From: CAZGOM01 sp964542875
Lineage (GTDB): Bacteria > Planctomycetota > Phycisphaerae > Phycisphaerales > Phycisphaeraceae
Direction of reading: 5' to 3'
Assembly (NCBI GenBank): GCA_964542875.1
Contig: CAZIWA010000154.1
Location: 1-11,951, forward strand
Length of the DNA: 11,951 bases
The translations under genes and the position numbers were made by a program. The notes under the pieces are model-generated. The model saw only the letters and a program-made list of their open reading frames with translations. It was not told where the DNA came from and did no database searches. Positions within the stretch are counted from its first letter, which is position 1. Each line of letters begins with the position of its first letter. Below, one piece after another: positions 1-5,889 of this stretch.

Positions 1-349
1 TGAGGTGGACGTTTTCTTCGTAAGGGTGGTGAGAGCCGTCGATCATGACGGTGGTGTAGCCGTCGGCGATGCAGGTTTTGATGAGGTCAACGGTGTCGCC
101 ATGATCGCAGTGGACGGCCAGGGGCACATCGGGGTAGAGCTCGACGCAGGCGTCGATGATGTGCTTGAGCATTTTGATGTTTGCGTATTTGCGCGCGCCT
201 TTGGAGATCTGGAGGATGCAGGGCGACTTTTCAGCCGCACAGGCTTCCATGATGGCCGCGGTGATTTCCATGTTGTTGACGTTGAAGGCGCCGACGCCGA
301 AACCGCCGTCGTACGCCAAGTCGAACATGGGCTTGGTTGTCATGAGCAT
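1..349 (-). CDS. fba: Class II fructose-bisphosphate aldolase, N-terminal 116 residues (cut by window edge)
   Basis: This gene encodes the zinc-dependent aldolase that splits fructose 1,6-bisphosphate into dihydroxyacetone phosphate and glyceraldehyde 3-phosphate in glycolysis, and runs the reverse reaction in gluconeogenesis; it is cytoplasmic. The protein begins MLMTTKPMF and has the family blocks GAFNVNNMEI (about residues 20-29), SKGARKYA (49-56), CDHGDTV (81-87) and VMIDGSH (101-107). D82 and H83 in the CDHG block match the family's catalytic aspartate and first zinc-binding histidine. The start at 349 is supported by an AAGGAG ribosome binding site a few bases upstream; a second in-frame ATG two codons later is less well spaced. 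The remaining zinc ligands and the C-terminus lie outside the window. It is divergent from the membrane protein gene at 499. Family assignment is secure; the exact subclass (IIA or IIB) is not determined. Confidence 0.92.
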   Translation of the reverse strand, partial: MLMTTKPMFDLAYDGGFGVGAFNVNNMEITAAIMEACAAEKSPCILQISKGARKYANIKMLKHIIDACVELYPDVPLAVHCDHGDTVDLIKTCIADGYTTVMIDGSHHPYEENVHL

Positions 350-376
350 GGTATTTCTCCTTGAAAAGAAGACACC

Positions 377-405
377 ATGATAGCGATTTTTTTCACCCCT
401 TGGAA
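377..405 (-). promoter_or_regulatory. Possible sigma-70-type promoter of the aldolase gene
   Basis: On the minus strand a TATCAT box (377-382, five of six matches to the -10 consensus) lies 17 bp from a poor -35-like TTCCAA (400-405). Transcription from it would start near 370 and leave a short leader containing the AAGGAG site. The -35 match is weak, so this is tentative. Confidence 0.3.
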
Positions 406-498
406 CGTTGTTGATTGAAAGGTTTTTTGAGACTTGTCGGCAGGCAGGTGAAGGTTAGGTGTAAGTTAGAACGCGGGTTGGTTGGCTATGATGGAGCC

Positions 499-1347
499 AT
501 GGGCTTAAACCGGATCATGTTGCGTGCTGGGGCGTTGTTGACGGTGCTTGTGCTGGCGGTGCCGGCAATGGCGATCGAGCCGTTGCCGGATGATTTGAAG
601 ATCCAGGTGAGGACGGCGCGGGATCTGACGGAGAAGCTGGATGAACCGGCGATCGGCCCGCTGCTGACGGACTCGGTGACATGGAAGCCGGGGGACAATT
701 CCGGAGCCATGATTCCGGATTACGCCACATTGATGGCCAATCCGGGGAAGTATCGAGGGGAATTGTTCCTGGTGGAAGGGCTGTTTGCCGGCGTGCCCAA
801 ACGTGAGCAGTTGACCGCGCCGAAGGTGGGGACGGTGGGGCCGTGGGACGGCAAGGCCGAATTGTGGACGGTGGTGGTGGACGAGGCGAAGGATTTCGTG
901 GTGATTGTGCTGCTGACCGATCCGCCTAAGAGTCTGCCCAAGGGGGGGGCCAAAGTCCGGATGCCGGCGAGGCTGTACAAGGTCTGGAGCTACAAGGATT
1001 TGAACAAGAAGCCGCAAGCGGCGCTGGTGTTTGTAGGGCAGACGCTGGAAGTGATGGAAGCGGCACCAACGATTAAGAAGTCCAACTCGACTGTGGTGGT
1101 GCTGTCGATCCTGGTGTTCCTCGCGTTTTGCGCCGCGTTGTATTTTGTGAAGCGGATGCGCCAGCGCTTTAGCGGCCAGAACGAAACCGATTACCGTGAG
1201 CGGCTGCATCAACGCGTGAGCGAGGATGAGTCGCCGGTGGCTTCCCAGACAGAACGCGGGAAGGACGAGCCGTTGCCCAAGGACCCTGTGGAAGCGTTGA
1301 AGGAGCTTGAGCGGCGGGCGGGGCGATCAGACGATCAGGCGAAATGA
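499..1347 (+). CDS. Secreted-domain, C-terminally membrane-anchored protein of unknown function
   Basis: I do not recognise a named family for this 282-residue protein. Residues 1-26 look like a signal peptide (MGLNRIMLRAG, then a hydrophobic LLTVLVLAV core ending AMA before IEPL). Residues about 70-195 form a beta-rich domain (PGKYRGELFLVEG, then WTVVVDEAKDFVVIVLL, then GAKVRMPARLYKVWSY), which suggests an OB-fold-like barrel; that is inference from pattern only. A single membrane span follows near residues 200-220 (VVVLSILVFLAFCAALYFV), then the basic KRMRQRF and a charged cytoplasmic tail rich in Glu, Lys and Arg. The ATG at 499 was chosen because it directly precedes the signal peptide; an upstream TTG at 415 would add 28 residues and hide it. 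The only Shine-Dalgarno-like GGAG (493-496) is just 2 bases from the ATG, which is unusually close. The gene converges with the prepilin-like gene. Confidence 0.75.
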   Translation: MGLNRIMLRAGALLTVLVLAVPAMAIEPLPDDLKIQVRTARDLTEKLDEPAIGPLLTDSVTWKPGDNSGAMIPDYATLMANPGKYRGELFLVEGLFAGVPKREQLTAPKVGTVGPWDGKAELWTVVVDEAKDFVVIVLLTDPPKSLPKGGAKVRMPARLYKVWSYKDLNKKPQAALVFVGQTLEVMEAAPTIKKSNSTVVVLSILVFLAFCAALYFVKRMRQRFSGQNETDYRERLHQRVSEDESPVASQTERGKDEPLPKDPVEALKELERRAGRSDDQAK

Positions 1348-1366
1348 GCGGGTGGATAAAACGACA

Positions 1367-1398
1367 CACCGCGGTCCTGATGGGAGGCGACCGCGGTG
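1367..1398. terminator. Hairpin between convergent genes, probable bidirectional terminator
   Basis: CACCGCGGTC (1367-1376) and GACCGCGGTG (1389-1398) form a perfect 10-bp GC-rich stem with a 12-base loop. It lies between the stop of the plus-strand membrane protein gene (1347) and the stop of the minus-strand prepilin-like gene (1430). On the minus strand a TTTT run follows about 5 bases after the stem; on the plus strand a TTTTT run at 1411-1415 lies 12 bases beyond it. Neither run abuts the stem, so efficiency is uncertain. Confidence 0.6.
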
Positions 1399-1429
1399 CG
1401 TTGGGATGGGTTTTTAGGAGAGCCGGGCG

Positions 1430-2194
1430 TTATTCTGCGGTGTCGCCCCAGGGATACTTGGCGTTGGAGTTGTCCGTGAGGATGTTCTTGTGGATCCGGG
1501 GGCCGGTGATGCCTGCTGCGGCGTCGGCCCGGGCTTGCATGACGATGGAACCTTTCCAGTTTTCAGCGTGGCCGTCGATCATGCCGACGTTGATGGATTG
1601 GCCGCCGTCGTGGCGGAACCGGACGAATTCACCGCAGGGGTAGCCGCCGGAGAAGCGGGAGGTTCCGCCGTTGTCCACGACGGCCAGGAGCTTGTCGTGA
1701 TTCTTCTTGATGGTGCCCAGGCGGCGTTGGCTGAAGGCGTTGCCGGCCCATTGGTCGTTGCGGGCCATCAGGTAAGAGTTGGCGTCAAAGTACTGGACGG
1801 GTGATTCCGTGGTGACGTTGTAGAAGGAGGTGGGGCTGGCCATCTGCCAGCCGACGTTGGCGCGGCCGTAGCAGCGGCGGAGCTTGCCGGAGGCTTCGTA
1901 TTCGTCGACCAGATTGGCCCAGGTCTTGTGAGACTTGGTGGGGTCCGCGGTGTTGCTGGTGGAGAAGGGGAGACGGTCGCGGTTGTCCTGCGCGTAGACG
2001 ATGGCGACCAGGGTGCCCTGCTTCATGCTGGAGAGGCAGCGGGTGCGTTCGGCGACGTCCCGGGCGCGGGCCAATGAAGGAAGAACGACGGAGAGGAGAA
2101 TGGTGATGATGCCCAGGACCAGCAGCAGCTCGATCATGCTGAAGCCTGCGCGGGCAGAGTTGAAAGAGCGAATGTTTGTTTTGATTTGAGACAT
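1430..2194 (-). CDS. Prepilin-like protein with type IV pilin/T2SS N-terminal methylation motif
   Basis: This 254-residue protein has a classic class III signal: a short basic leader, then ARAG17|FSMIE, with glutamate at +5 of the predicted mature protein and a hydrophobic helix over residues 18-40. Prepilin peptidase (PilD/GspO type) would cut after G17 and methylate F18; the helix then packs into a pilus or pseudopilus or stays in the inner membrane. The globular part has several cysteines (C53, C108, C187) and near its end FRHDGG (193-198) and IDGHAENW (206-213). This resembles the H-X9-DG element of the large planctomycete and Lentisphaerae prepilin-like families, but the spacing here is 11 residues. 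The ATG at 2194 has an AAGGGA ribosome site (2201-2206) six bases upstream. A strong sigma-54 promoter precedes it. No pilus assembly genes lie in the window. Whether it is a pilin, a pseudopilin or a surface protein with another role cannot be decided. Confidence 0.88.
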   Translation of the reverse strand: MSQIKTNIRSFNSARAGFSMIELLLVLGIITILLSVVLPSLARARDVAERTRCLSSMKQGTLVAIVYAQDNRDRLPFSTSNTADPTKSHKTWANLVDEYEASGKLRRCYGRANVGWQMASPTSFYNVTTESPVQYFDANSYLMARNDQWAGNAFSQRRLGTIKKNHDKLLAVVDNGGTSRFSGGYPCGEFVRFRHDGGQSINVGMIDGHAENWKGSIVMQARADAAAGITGPRIHKNILTDNSNAKYPWGDTAE

Positions 2195-2238
2195 GTTTGA
2201 TCCCTTGTGATGTGTGCCCTGTTTGACATGAGGGATAT

Positions 2239-2254
2239 TGCAAGGGCCGTGCCA
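2239..2254 (-). promoter_or_regulatory. Sigma-54 (-24/-12) promoter of the prepilin-like gene
   Basis: Read on the minus strand, 2254-2239 is TGGCACG, GCCC, TTGCA. This matches the sigma-54 consensus TGGCACG-N4-TTGC(A/T) at every fixed position, with exactly 10 bases between the invariant GG (2253-2252) and GC (2241-2240). Transcription should start near 2228 and give a leader of about 34 bases that contains the AAGGGA ribosome site. Such promoters depend on RpoN and an ATP-hydrolysing enhancer-binding activator. Sigma-54 control of pilin genes is well known in proteobacteria (pilA of Pseudomonas and Myxococcus). Confidence 0.8.
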
Positions 2255-2362
2255 GAAGTATTGATATGGGGGATTGAGCTTTAAAACAAGGGGAAAATAA
2301 AAAAGTTGGCTTTGTGAAGGGAATTTAGCGGGTTTTAATTTCAGAATGTGGGAGAACGGTTC

Positions 2363-2398
2363 CCAATCTGTTTCTCATTTTGAGAAAGTGGAGATTGG
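2363..2398. promoter_or_regulatory. Nested inverted repeat, candidate activator site or 3' stem-loop
   Basis: TTTCTCATTTTGAGAAA (2371-2387) has 7-bp perfect arms around TTT. It is flanked by a second pair, CCAATCT (2363-2369) and AGATTGG (2392-2398), which extends the symmetry with a small internal bulge. The centre (2379) is about 151 bp upstream of the predicted sigma-54 start at 2228, a typical distance for an enhancer-binding-protein site. It also lies about 30 bases past the stop of the SRPBCC gene and could fold as an mRNA hairpin. No T-run follows the stem on the minus strand, which argues against an ordinary terminator. Confidence 0.45.
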
Positions 2399-2429
2399 CG
2401 AAATGGAAAAAGAGAAGCGGGAAAATCGA

Positions 2430-2996
2430 TCAGGGTTTGGGAGCGGTTGTGGGGGCGGCTTGTGCTTCGGCGGCTTTTTTCAGGGATGCGAGGCCTTTTT
2501 CGAAGTCTCCGCCGAGCATTTTGTCCATGTCCATGAACATGCAGACGGCTTTGGATAAAAAGCCTTTGTGACCGGACATGGTCCAGGTGACGGTGGTGGC
2601 ATCGGCCTGAGTTTTGAAGGCGAAGTCGACGTTGCAGGTGTCTTCGAAAGGACGCACAAAGTCGAGCTTGATTCGGATGTGTTCGTCGGGCTTGGATTCG
2701 ATGATGGTCATTTTGCCTTCGCCTACTTCGTCGTTGCCGGACCAGGCGAAGACCGCACCGACGCCGGAGTCGGGGCCTTGGAAGGTGTTTTTGGAGTTGG
2801 GGTCGAGGTTGATCCAGGGGGACCATGCGTTCCAGTTGTGAAAGTCGTTGACCTGGGCGAAGACGGTGGGCGCGGGGGCGTTGATCCCCGTGGAACGGGT
2901 GACGGCGTAGTCCGCAGGCTGCATGGCAATGATGCCGATGAGGATGAGCAGGATGCCGGCGAAGATCGCGAGCGCGATGAGGAGTTTTTTACGCAT
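2430..2996 (-). CDS. Membrane-anchored SRPBCC (polyketide cyclase/START-like) protein
   Basis: This 188-residue protein starts MRKKLL followed by one hydrophobic helix (about residues 5-25), giving an N-in anchor with the domain outside the cytoplasm. The rest fits the SRPBCC fold, a helix-grip barrel that encloses a hydrophobic ligand: the opening strand and helix (INAPAPTVFAQVNDFHNWNAWSPW), then GVGAVFAWSGN, GKMTIIESKPDEHIRIKLDF, VDFAFKTQADATTVTWTMSG, and a closing helix before an Ala/Pro/Thr-rich tail. The FHNWNAWSPW stretch is typical of the polyketide cyclase/dehydratase subgroup. Ligand and function are unknown. The ATG at 2996 was chosen because it begins a proper anchor; the longer reading frame to 3059 adds a non-conserved leader. 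It lies 102 bp downstream of the SnoaL-like gene on the same strand. Confidence 0.82.
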   Translation of the reverse strand: MRKKLLIALAIFAGILLILIGIIAMQPADYAVTRSTGINAPAPTVFAQVNDFHNWNAWSPWINLDPNSKNTFQGPDSGVGAVFAWSGNDEVGEGKMTIIESKPDEHIRIKLDFVRPFEDTCNVDFAFKTQADATTVTWTMSGHKGFLSKAVCMFMDMDKMLGGDFEKGLASLKKAAEAQAAPTTAPKP

Positions 2997-3098
2997 GGGG
3001 TGATTCCGGGAATTGAAGGGGAACCCATAGCATAACCAAGTGTCCCTGCGGAACATCATTCCATCGGTTAAGTGAAGGTGAGAGAGGCGGAAAGAGAA

Positions 3099-3524
3099 CT
3101 ACAGCCAGGGATCAATATCGAGGATTTTTGCGTCAAGGGCTTTGGCTGCCCGGGTGGGATCAAAGTATTCACGGATGTGGGTGATCTTGCCGGCAGAGGC
3201 GCGGAGAAAGACGACGTACTCCTGACGGTAAATCCGGCCCGTGGGCCTGATGATGGCCTCGGCTTTGACCTGGGCGACGGCCGACTCAGGGTCGGCAAAA
3301 GGGAAGATTTTCGGATCAATGAAGCGGAAGTTCTGTACGGCGCCAATGAACCAGGTGATGTGGTGGATGACCTGGGTGCGGCCGTTGAGCACTGCGGGGT
3401 GGCCCAGGGCGGGGGCGTAAGCCAGTTCCCATTGCAGGTCGTCGGCGATGAGGGTTTGCCATCGGGCGTTGTCGTCGACAAGGGTGTCGAGGTGCTGCTG
3501 GAGCAGTTCGGAGGCGATGGTCAT
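3099..3524 (-). CDS. NTF2/SnoaL-like family protein
   Basis: This is a 141-residue soluble protein with the NTF2-like cone-shaped alpha+beta fold. N-terminal helices (ELLQQHLDTL, NARWQTLIADDLQWEL) are followed by a loop and the strand region INGRTQ-type sequence (here LNGRTQVIHHITWF). The C-terminal strands YRQEYVVFLRAS and GKITHIREYFDP carry the signature shared with the SnoaL/PhzA-B group. Members of this superfamily act as isomerases, cyclases or ligand binders, or are non-catalytic, so a function cannot be assigned. There is no signal peptide. It is next to another ligand-pocket protein (SRPBCC), on the same strand with 102 bp between them, so co-transcription is possible but not shown. 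The ribosome site is weak (GAGCC). Confidence 0.82.
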   Translation of the reverse strand: MTIASELLQQHLDTLVDDNARWQTLIADDLQWELAYAPALGHPAVLNGRTQVIHHITWFIGAVQNFRFIDPKIFPFADPESAVAQVKAEAIIRPTGRIYRQEYVVFLRASAGKITHIREYFDPTRAAKALDAKILDIDPWL

Positions 3525-3563
3525 GTAAGGCTCGTGTGAGATTGGATGAACGGCGACCCGGCC

Positions 3564-3569
3564 AGTATA
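3564..3569 (-). promoter_or_regulatory. Possible -10 box of the SnoaL-like gene
   Basis: TATACT on the minus strand (five of six matches to the -10 consensus) lies about 40 bases upstream of the ATG at 3524 and just after the terminator of the preceding gene. No convincing -35 box is present at the usual spacing. Confidence 0.25.
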
Positions 3570-3579
3570 GGGCGGGTAA

Positions 3580-3617
3580 AAAACGACTGCACGCCTTTTG
3601 GGGCGTGCAGTCGTTTT
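3580..3617 (-). terminator. Strong intrinsic terminator of the GH106-like gene
   Basis: AAAACGACTGCACGCC (3580-3595) pairs perfectly over 16 bp with its complement at 3602-3617, around a 6-base loop. On the minus strand the 3' arm ends in a T-run (TTTTTT), giving the standard stem plus U-tract 18 bases after the glycosidase stop codon. The plus strand also ends in TTTT, so it can act in both directions, but no plus-strand gene needs it. It separates the glycosidase from the SnoaL-like gene. Confidence 0.9.
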
Positions 3618-3634
3618 AAGGATTGAATTGTCGC

Positions 3635-5689
3635 TTAGCCCTTCAAAACCTTGACTTCACCGGCGGCGAGCTTGATGGATTTGCCATCCACCTTGATGGT
3701 GGCGGGCTTTTCCTGGATGTTCATCAGCAATCGGGTGGTGACGCCGTTCTTTTCCCAGGCGGTGCAGCGGATGTCCGTGGCGTCGCCCTGGATGTTGATG
3801 TGGCGGGGGAGCGATTCAATGGCGGTTTTGGTTGGCGCCACCTTGGCGAAGCTCCAGTCTGGCGCGGTGATCTCGTTGCCCTGGTATTGACGGTCGGGAA
3901 TGACGCCGGTGAGCTGGACATCCACACCGGCCTTGGCTGCCTTGGCCAGCGCCTTGACGCTGGCGGACTGCAGGATGGTGGCGGTGGGGACGAGGATGTG
4001 CTGATACCGGGCGAGACCGATGGAGAGCGTGCCGTCCTTGGCGGTGGCTTTCTGAAGCACGTCTTCATCGAGGATCTGGACGCCGATCTGGTTATCCAGC
4101 AGGCTGGAGATGAGGTCGATGAACTGGCGGCGGTGACCGGTGACTTCGTTTTGCCAGTCGTAGTTATGAATCCAGTAAGTACGGATCGGCCACACCACGG
4201 CGACGGGGGCGACGTTGCGCGCGCCCCAGGTGTATTCCTGGAGGTCGGCCAGCTCCTTGTGAATCTTGACCATGTTGGGCCAGGCCTTGGTGTTGTTGGG
4301 CCCGTAGTTGGGGGGATATTCAAAAGAGCGGGGCCCGCGTTGGCTGGAGTAGGCGCAGTGAATGACGATGGAGGTTACGCCGAGCATGGTTTGCCACTTG
4401 AGGATGTGGCCGATCTTGGGGAAGGGGGGATTATCGCCGGCGCAGGCGCCGGTTTCGCTCATGACGCCCTTTAAGCCGTGCTGCTGCTGCGCGCTGACGC
4501 CGGCGAGGGAGCCGATGGAGAGGATGGGGTGGTTCTTATCGCCCAGGGCGGGGATGATCACGTCCAGACCCGCCATGGAGAAGTGCGGGTAGGTGGGGTG
4601 CATGTTGCTGATGTAGTTGGCCTGCTCGATGAGGTCGTCTTCGGGGCTGATGTGGCCGACGAGTTCGAGCTTGTTCTTCCTGCACCAGTCGCCGACGGGC
4701 TTGACCCAGGAACTGACGAAGAGGTCGCCCACGAACTGGCGGAAGTGGAGCCGGGAGAGCGTGGACTCCGAATCGGTGGAGTCGTTCATGAGCTGGTAGA
4801 GACGGGGCTTGATGTCGTAGCCGTACTGGGCCTGGAAGTTGGTGTCCAGGCCGCGCGTCCAGGGGAAGCGGGCGCAGTATTTGGGCTCGTCGGTGAAGAT
4901 GGCTTTGATCTCCTTGCCGAACATGTCGCCGACGTACTGCTTGTACTTTTCATGAGTGAGGCTGATGAAGTATTCGGTGGCCTTGGGGTTGAGGCTGTCG
5001 GGGAGCCCGCCCCAGGTGATCCAGTCGTAGCTGATGGTGCGGGAAATGAAGGCGACGAGCTTCATGCCTGTGGGAATGGCGGGGGTTTTGATGGCGTATT
5101 CGGGGCTGCCGGTGTCGGCGCGCTTGGTGCCATAGCGGGGAGTTTCAGGGTAGAAGAAACGGGAATCCCAGCGTTCCCAGGACATCCACTGGCGGCGGAG
5201 GATGCCGACTTTTTCAGTTAAGTCAACGACGTTGGTGGAAGGGCCGCCGGCGGCGGGGACAAGGCCTGCCCAGAGGAGCTGGCCGACGGGGAAGGTGAAG
5301 AATTCGGGTTCCATGATGGTGGGATCGAACTCAAACTTTTCAATCTGGCGGGCACCGTATTCAGGGTATTCGTAGAACACCTTGCCTGAGGCCGCGCCGG
5401 AGGGGAACGGGTCTTCGTCGTAGAGCCAGGTATCCAGGCCCTTCTTGGCGATGCGGACGGACATTTCACGAATGAATTCCCACCAGTCGGTGGAGCCGTA
5501 AGGGGTCAAAAGACCCGGCCGGGGATGGAGGCACAGCGATGCGACATTGCCGGCTTTGGCAAAGGCATCAAGCTGGGGTTGGAGTTCATCGGGATCGCAC
5601 CGGTCGTTGAGCACCCAGAAGTAGCCAAGGCCTTTCTGGTGAAACGGGGCGGGGTAAACAGAGGATGGGCTGGAAGATTTCTTCGCCAT
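3635..5689 (-). CDS. Glycoside hydrolase, GH106 (alpha-L-rhamnosidase)-like, no signal peptide
   Basis: This 684-residue protein is probably an exo-acting glycosidase; L-rhamnose is the typical sugar of GH106, but that specificity is not proven here. A TIM-barrel-like catalytic part covers about residues 20-480. It includes WLYDEDPFPSG (88-98), a motif type seen in this family, IFTDEP (264-269) and VMSETGACAGD (409-419). E92, E268 and E412 are the best candidate catalytic or metal-binding carboxylates. Residues about 490-600 (NVAPVAVVWPIR to LTGVIPDR) look like a GATase-like alpha/beta domain as in beta-galactosidase trimerisation regions, and 630-684 a small beta-sandwich. GH106 enzymes are often longer and secreted; this one starts MAKKSSSP with no signal peptide, so it should be cytoplasmic. 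The ATG at 5689 is the only good start. It is divergent from the secreted glycosidase-like gene and ends in a strong terminator. Family-level call is good; substrate is unknown. Confidence 0.8.
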   Translation of the reverse strand: MAKKSSSPSSVYPAPFHQKGLGYFWVLNDRCDPDELQPQLDAFAKAGNVASLCLHPRPGLLTPYGSTDWWEFIREMSVRIAKKGLDTWLYDEDPFPSGAASGKVFYEYPEYGARQIEKFEFDPTIMEPEFFTFPVGQLLWAGLVPAAGGPSTNVVDLTEKVGILRRQWMSWERWDSRFFYPETPRYGTKRADTGSPEYAIKTPAIPTGMKLVAFISRTISYDWITWGGLPDSLNPKATEYFISLTHEKYKQYVGDMFGKEIKAIFTDEPKYCARFPWTRGLDTNFQAQYGYDIKPRLYQLMNDSTDSESTLSRLHFRQFVGDLFVSSWVKPVGDWCRKNKLELVGHISPEDDLIEQANYISNMHPTYPHFSMAGLDVIIPALGDKNHPILSIGSLAGVSAQQQHGLKGVMSETGACAGDNPPFPKIGHILKWQTMLGVTSIVIHCAYSSQRGPRSFEYPPNYGPNNTKAWPNMVKIHKELADLQEYTWGARNVAPVAVVWPIRTYWIHNYDWQNEVTGHRRQFIDLISSLLDNQIGVQILDEDVLQKATAKDGTLSIGLARYQHILVPTATILQSASVKALAKAAKAGVDVQLTGVIPDRQYQGNEITAPDWSFAKVAPTKTAIESLPRHINIQGDATDIRCTAWEKNGVTTRLLMNIQEKPATIKVDGKSIKLAAGEVKVLKG

Positions 5690-5719
5690 GGTGTCTCACT
5701 TACTTTTAGTGAAAGTTGT

Positions 5720-5731
5720 CTGAACGTTTAG
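5720..5731. promoter_or_regulatory. Candidate LacI-family operator
   Basis: CTGAACGTTTAG is a palindrome with one mismatched pair and a central AACGTT. LacI-family operators characteristically have a central CG flanked by A and T runs. It lies 31-42 bases upstream of the glycosidase ATG, within the shared divergent region. No regulator gene is in the window, so the assignment rests on the sequence shape alone. Confidence 0.3.
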
Positions 5732-5745
5732 CCAGGTGAGAAAAG

Positions 5746-5753
5746 AGTATAAC
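5746..5753. promoter_or_regulatory. Overlapping divergent -10-like boxes
   Basis: The octamer AGTATAAC contains TATAAC on the plus strand (5748-5753) and TATACT on the minus strand (5751-5746), each a five-of-six match to TATAAT. This could serve both the minus-strand glycosidase (ATG 5689) and the plus-strand operon (ATG 5890, with a long leader). Good -35 boxes are lacking on both sides. Confidence 0.3.
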
Positions 5754-5874
5754 GTCCCTTTGGAGCGGTGGGGGTGTGGAAATAAAGGGTGGGGAGAGAT
5801 AGTTTCGTGGGTGGTGCTACCATTGGGGTTTCCCAGTTTGAAAATGACCTGTGTGGGTACGGTTGCCGTCTTGT

Positions 5875-5880
5875 AAAGGA
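5875..5880 (+). promoter_or_regulatory. Ribosome binding site that decides the start at 5890
   Basis: AAAGGA lies directly against an ATG at 5881 but 9 bases from the in-frame ATG at 5890. The normal spacing favours 5890; an upstream GTG at 5851 has no ribosome site. Confidence 0.6.
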
Positions 5881-5889
5881 ATGGGATTT

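Noticed and set aside
415..498. N-terminal extension of the membrane protein from a TTG codon
   Set aside because: It would place 28 extra residues before a clear signal peptide and has no ribosome binding site.
505..1212. Minus-strand open frame of 235 codons
   Set aside because: Antisense to the membrane protein gene; the translation is His/Arg/Gln-rich and has no domain, while the plus-strand frame has a signal peptide and membrane span.
3623..4474. Long plus-strand open frame of 283 codons
   Set aside because: It lies wholly antisense to the GH106-like gene and has a low-complexity Gly/Asp/Val-rich translation with no recognisable domain; it is a by-product of GC-rich codon usage.
4478..5221. 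Long plus-strand open frame of 247 codons
   Set aside because: Also antisense to the GH106-like gene, with biased Glu/Gly/Val content and no domain.
5851..5889. Upstream GTG (5851) and ATG (5881) starts of the large secreted protein
   Set aside because: The GTG lacks a ribosome site, and the ATG at 5881 touches the AAAGGA motif with no spacing; the ATG at 5890 has normal spacing and gives a clean signal peptide.
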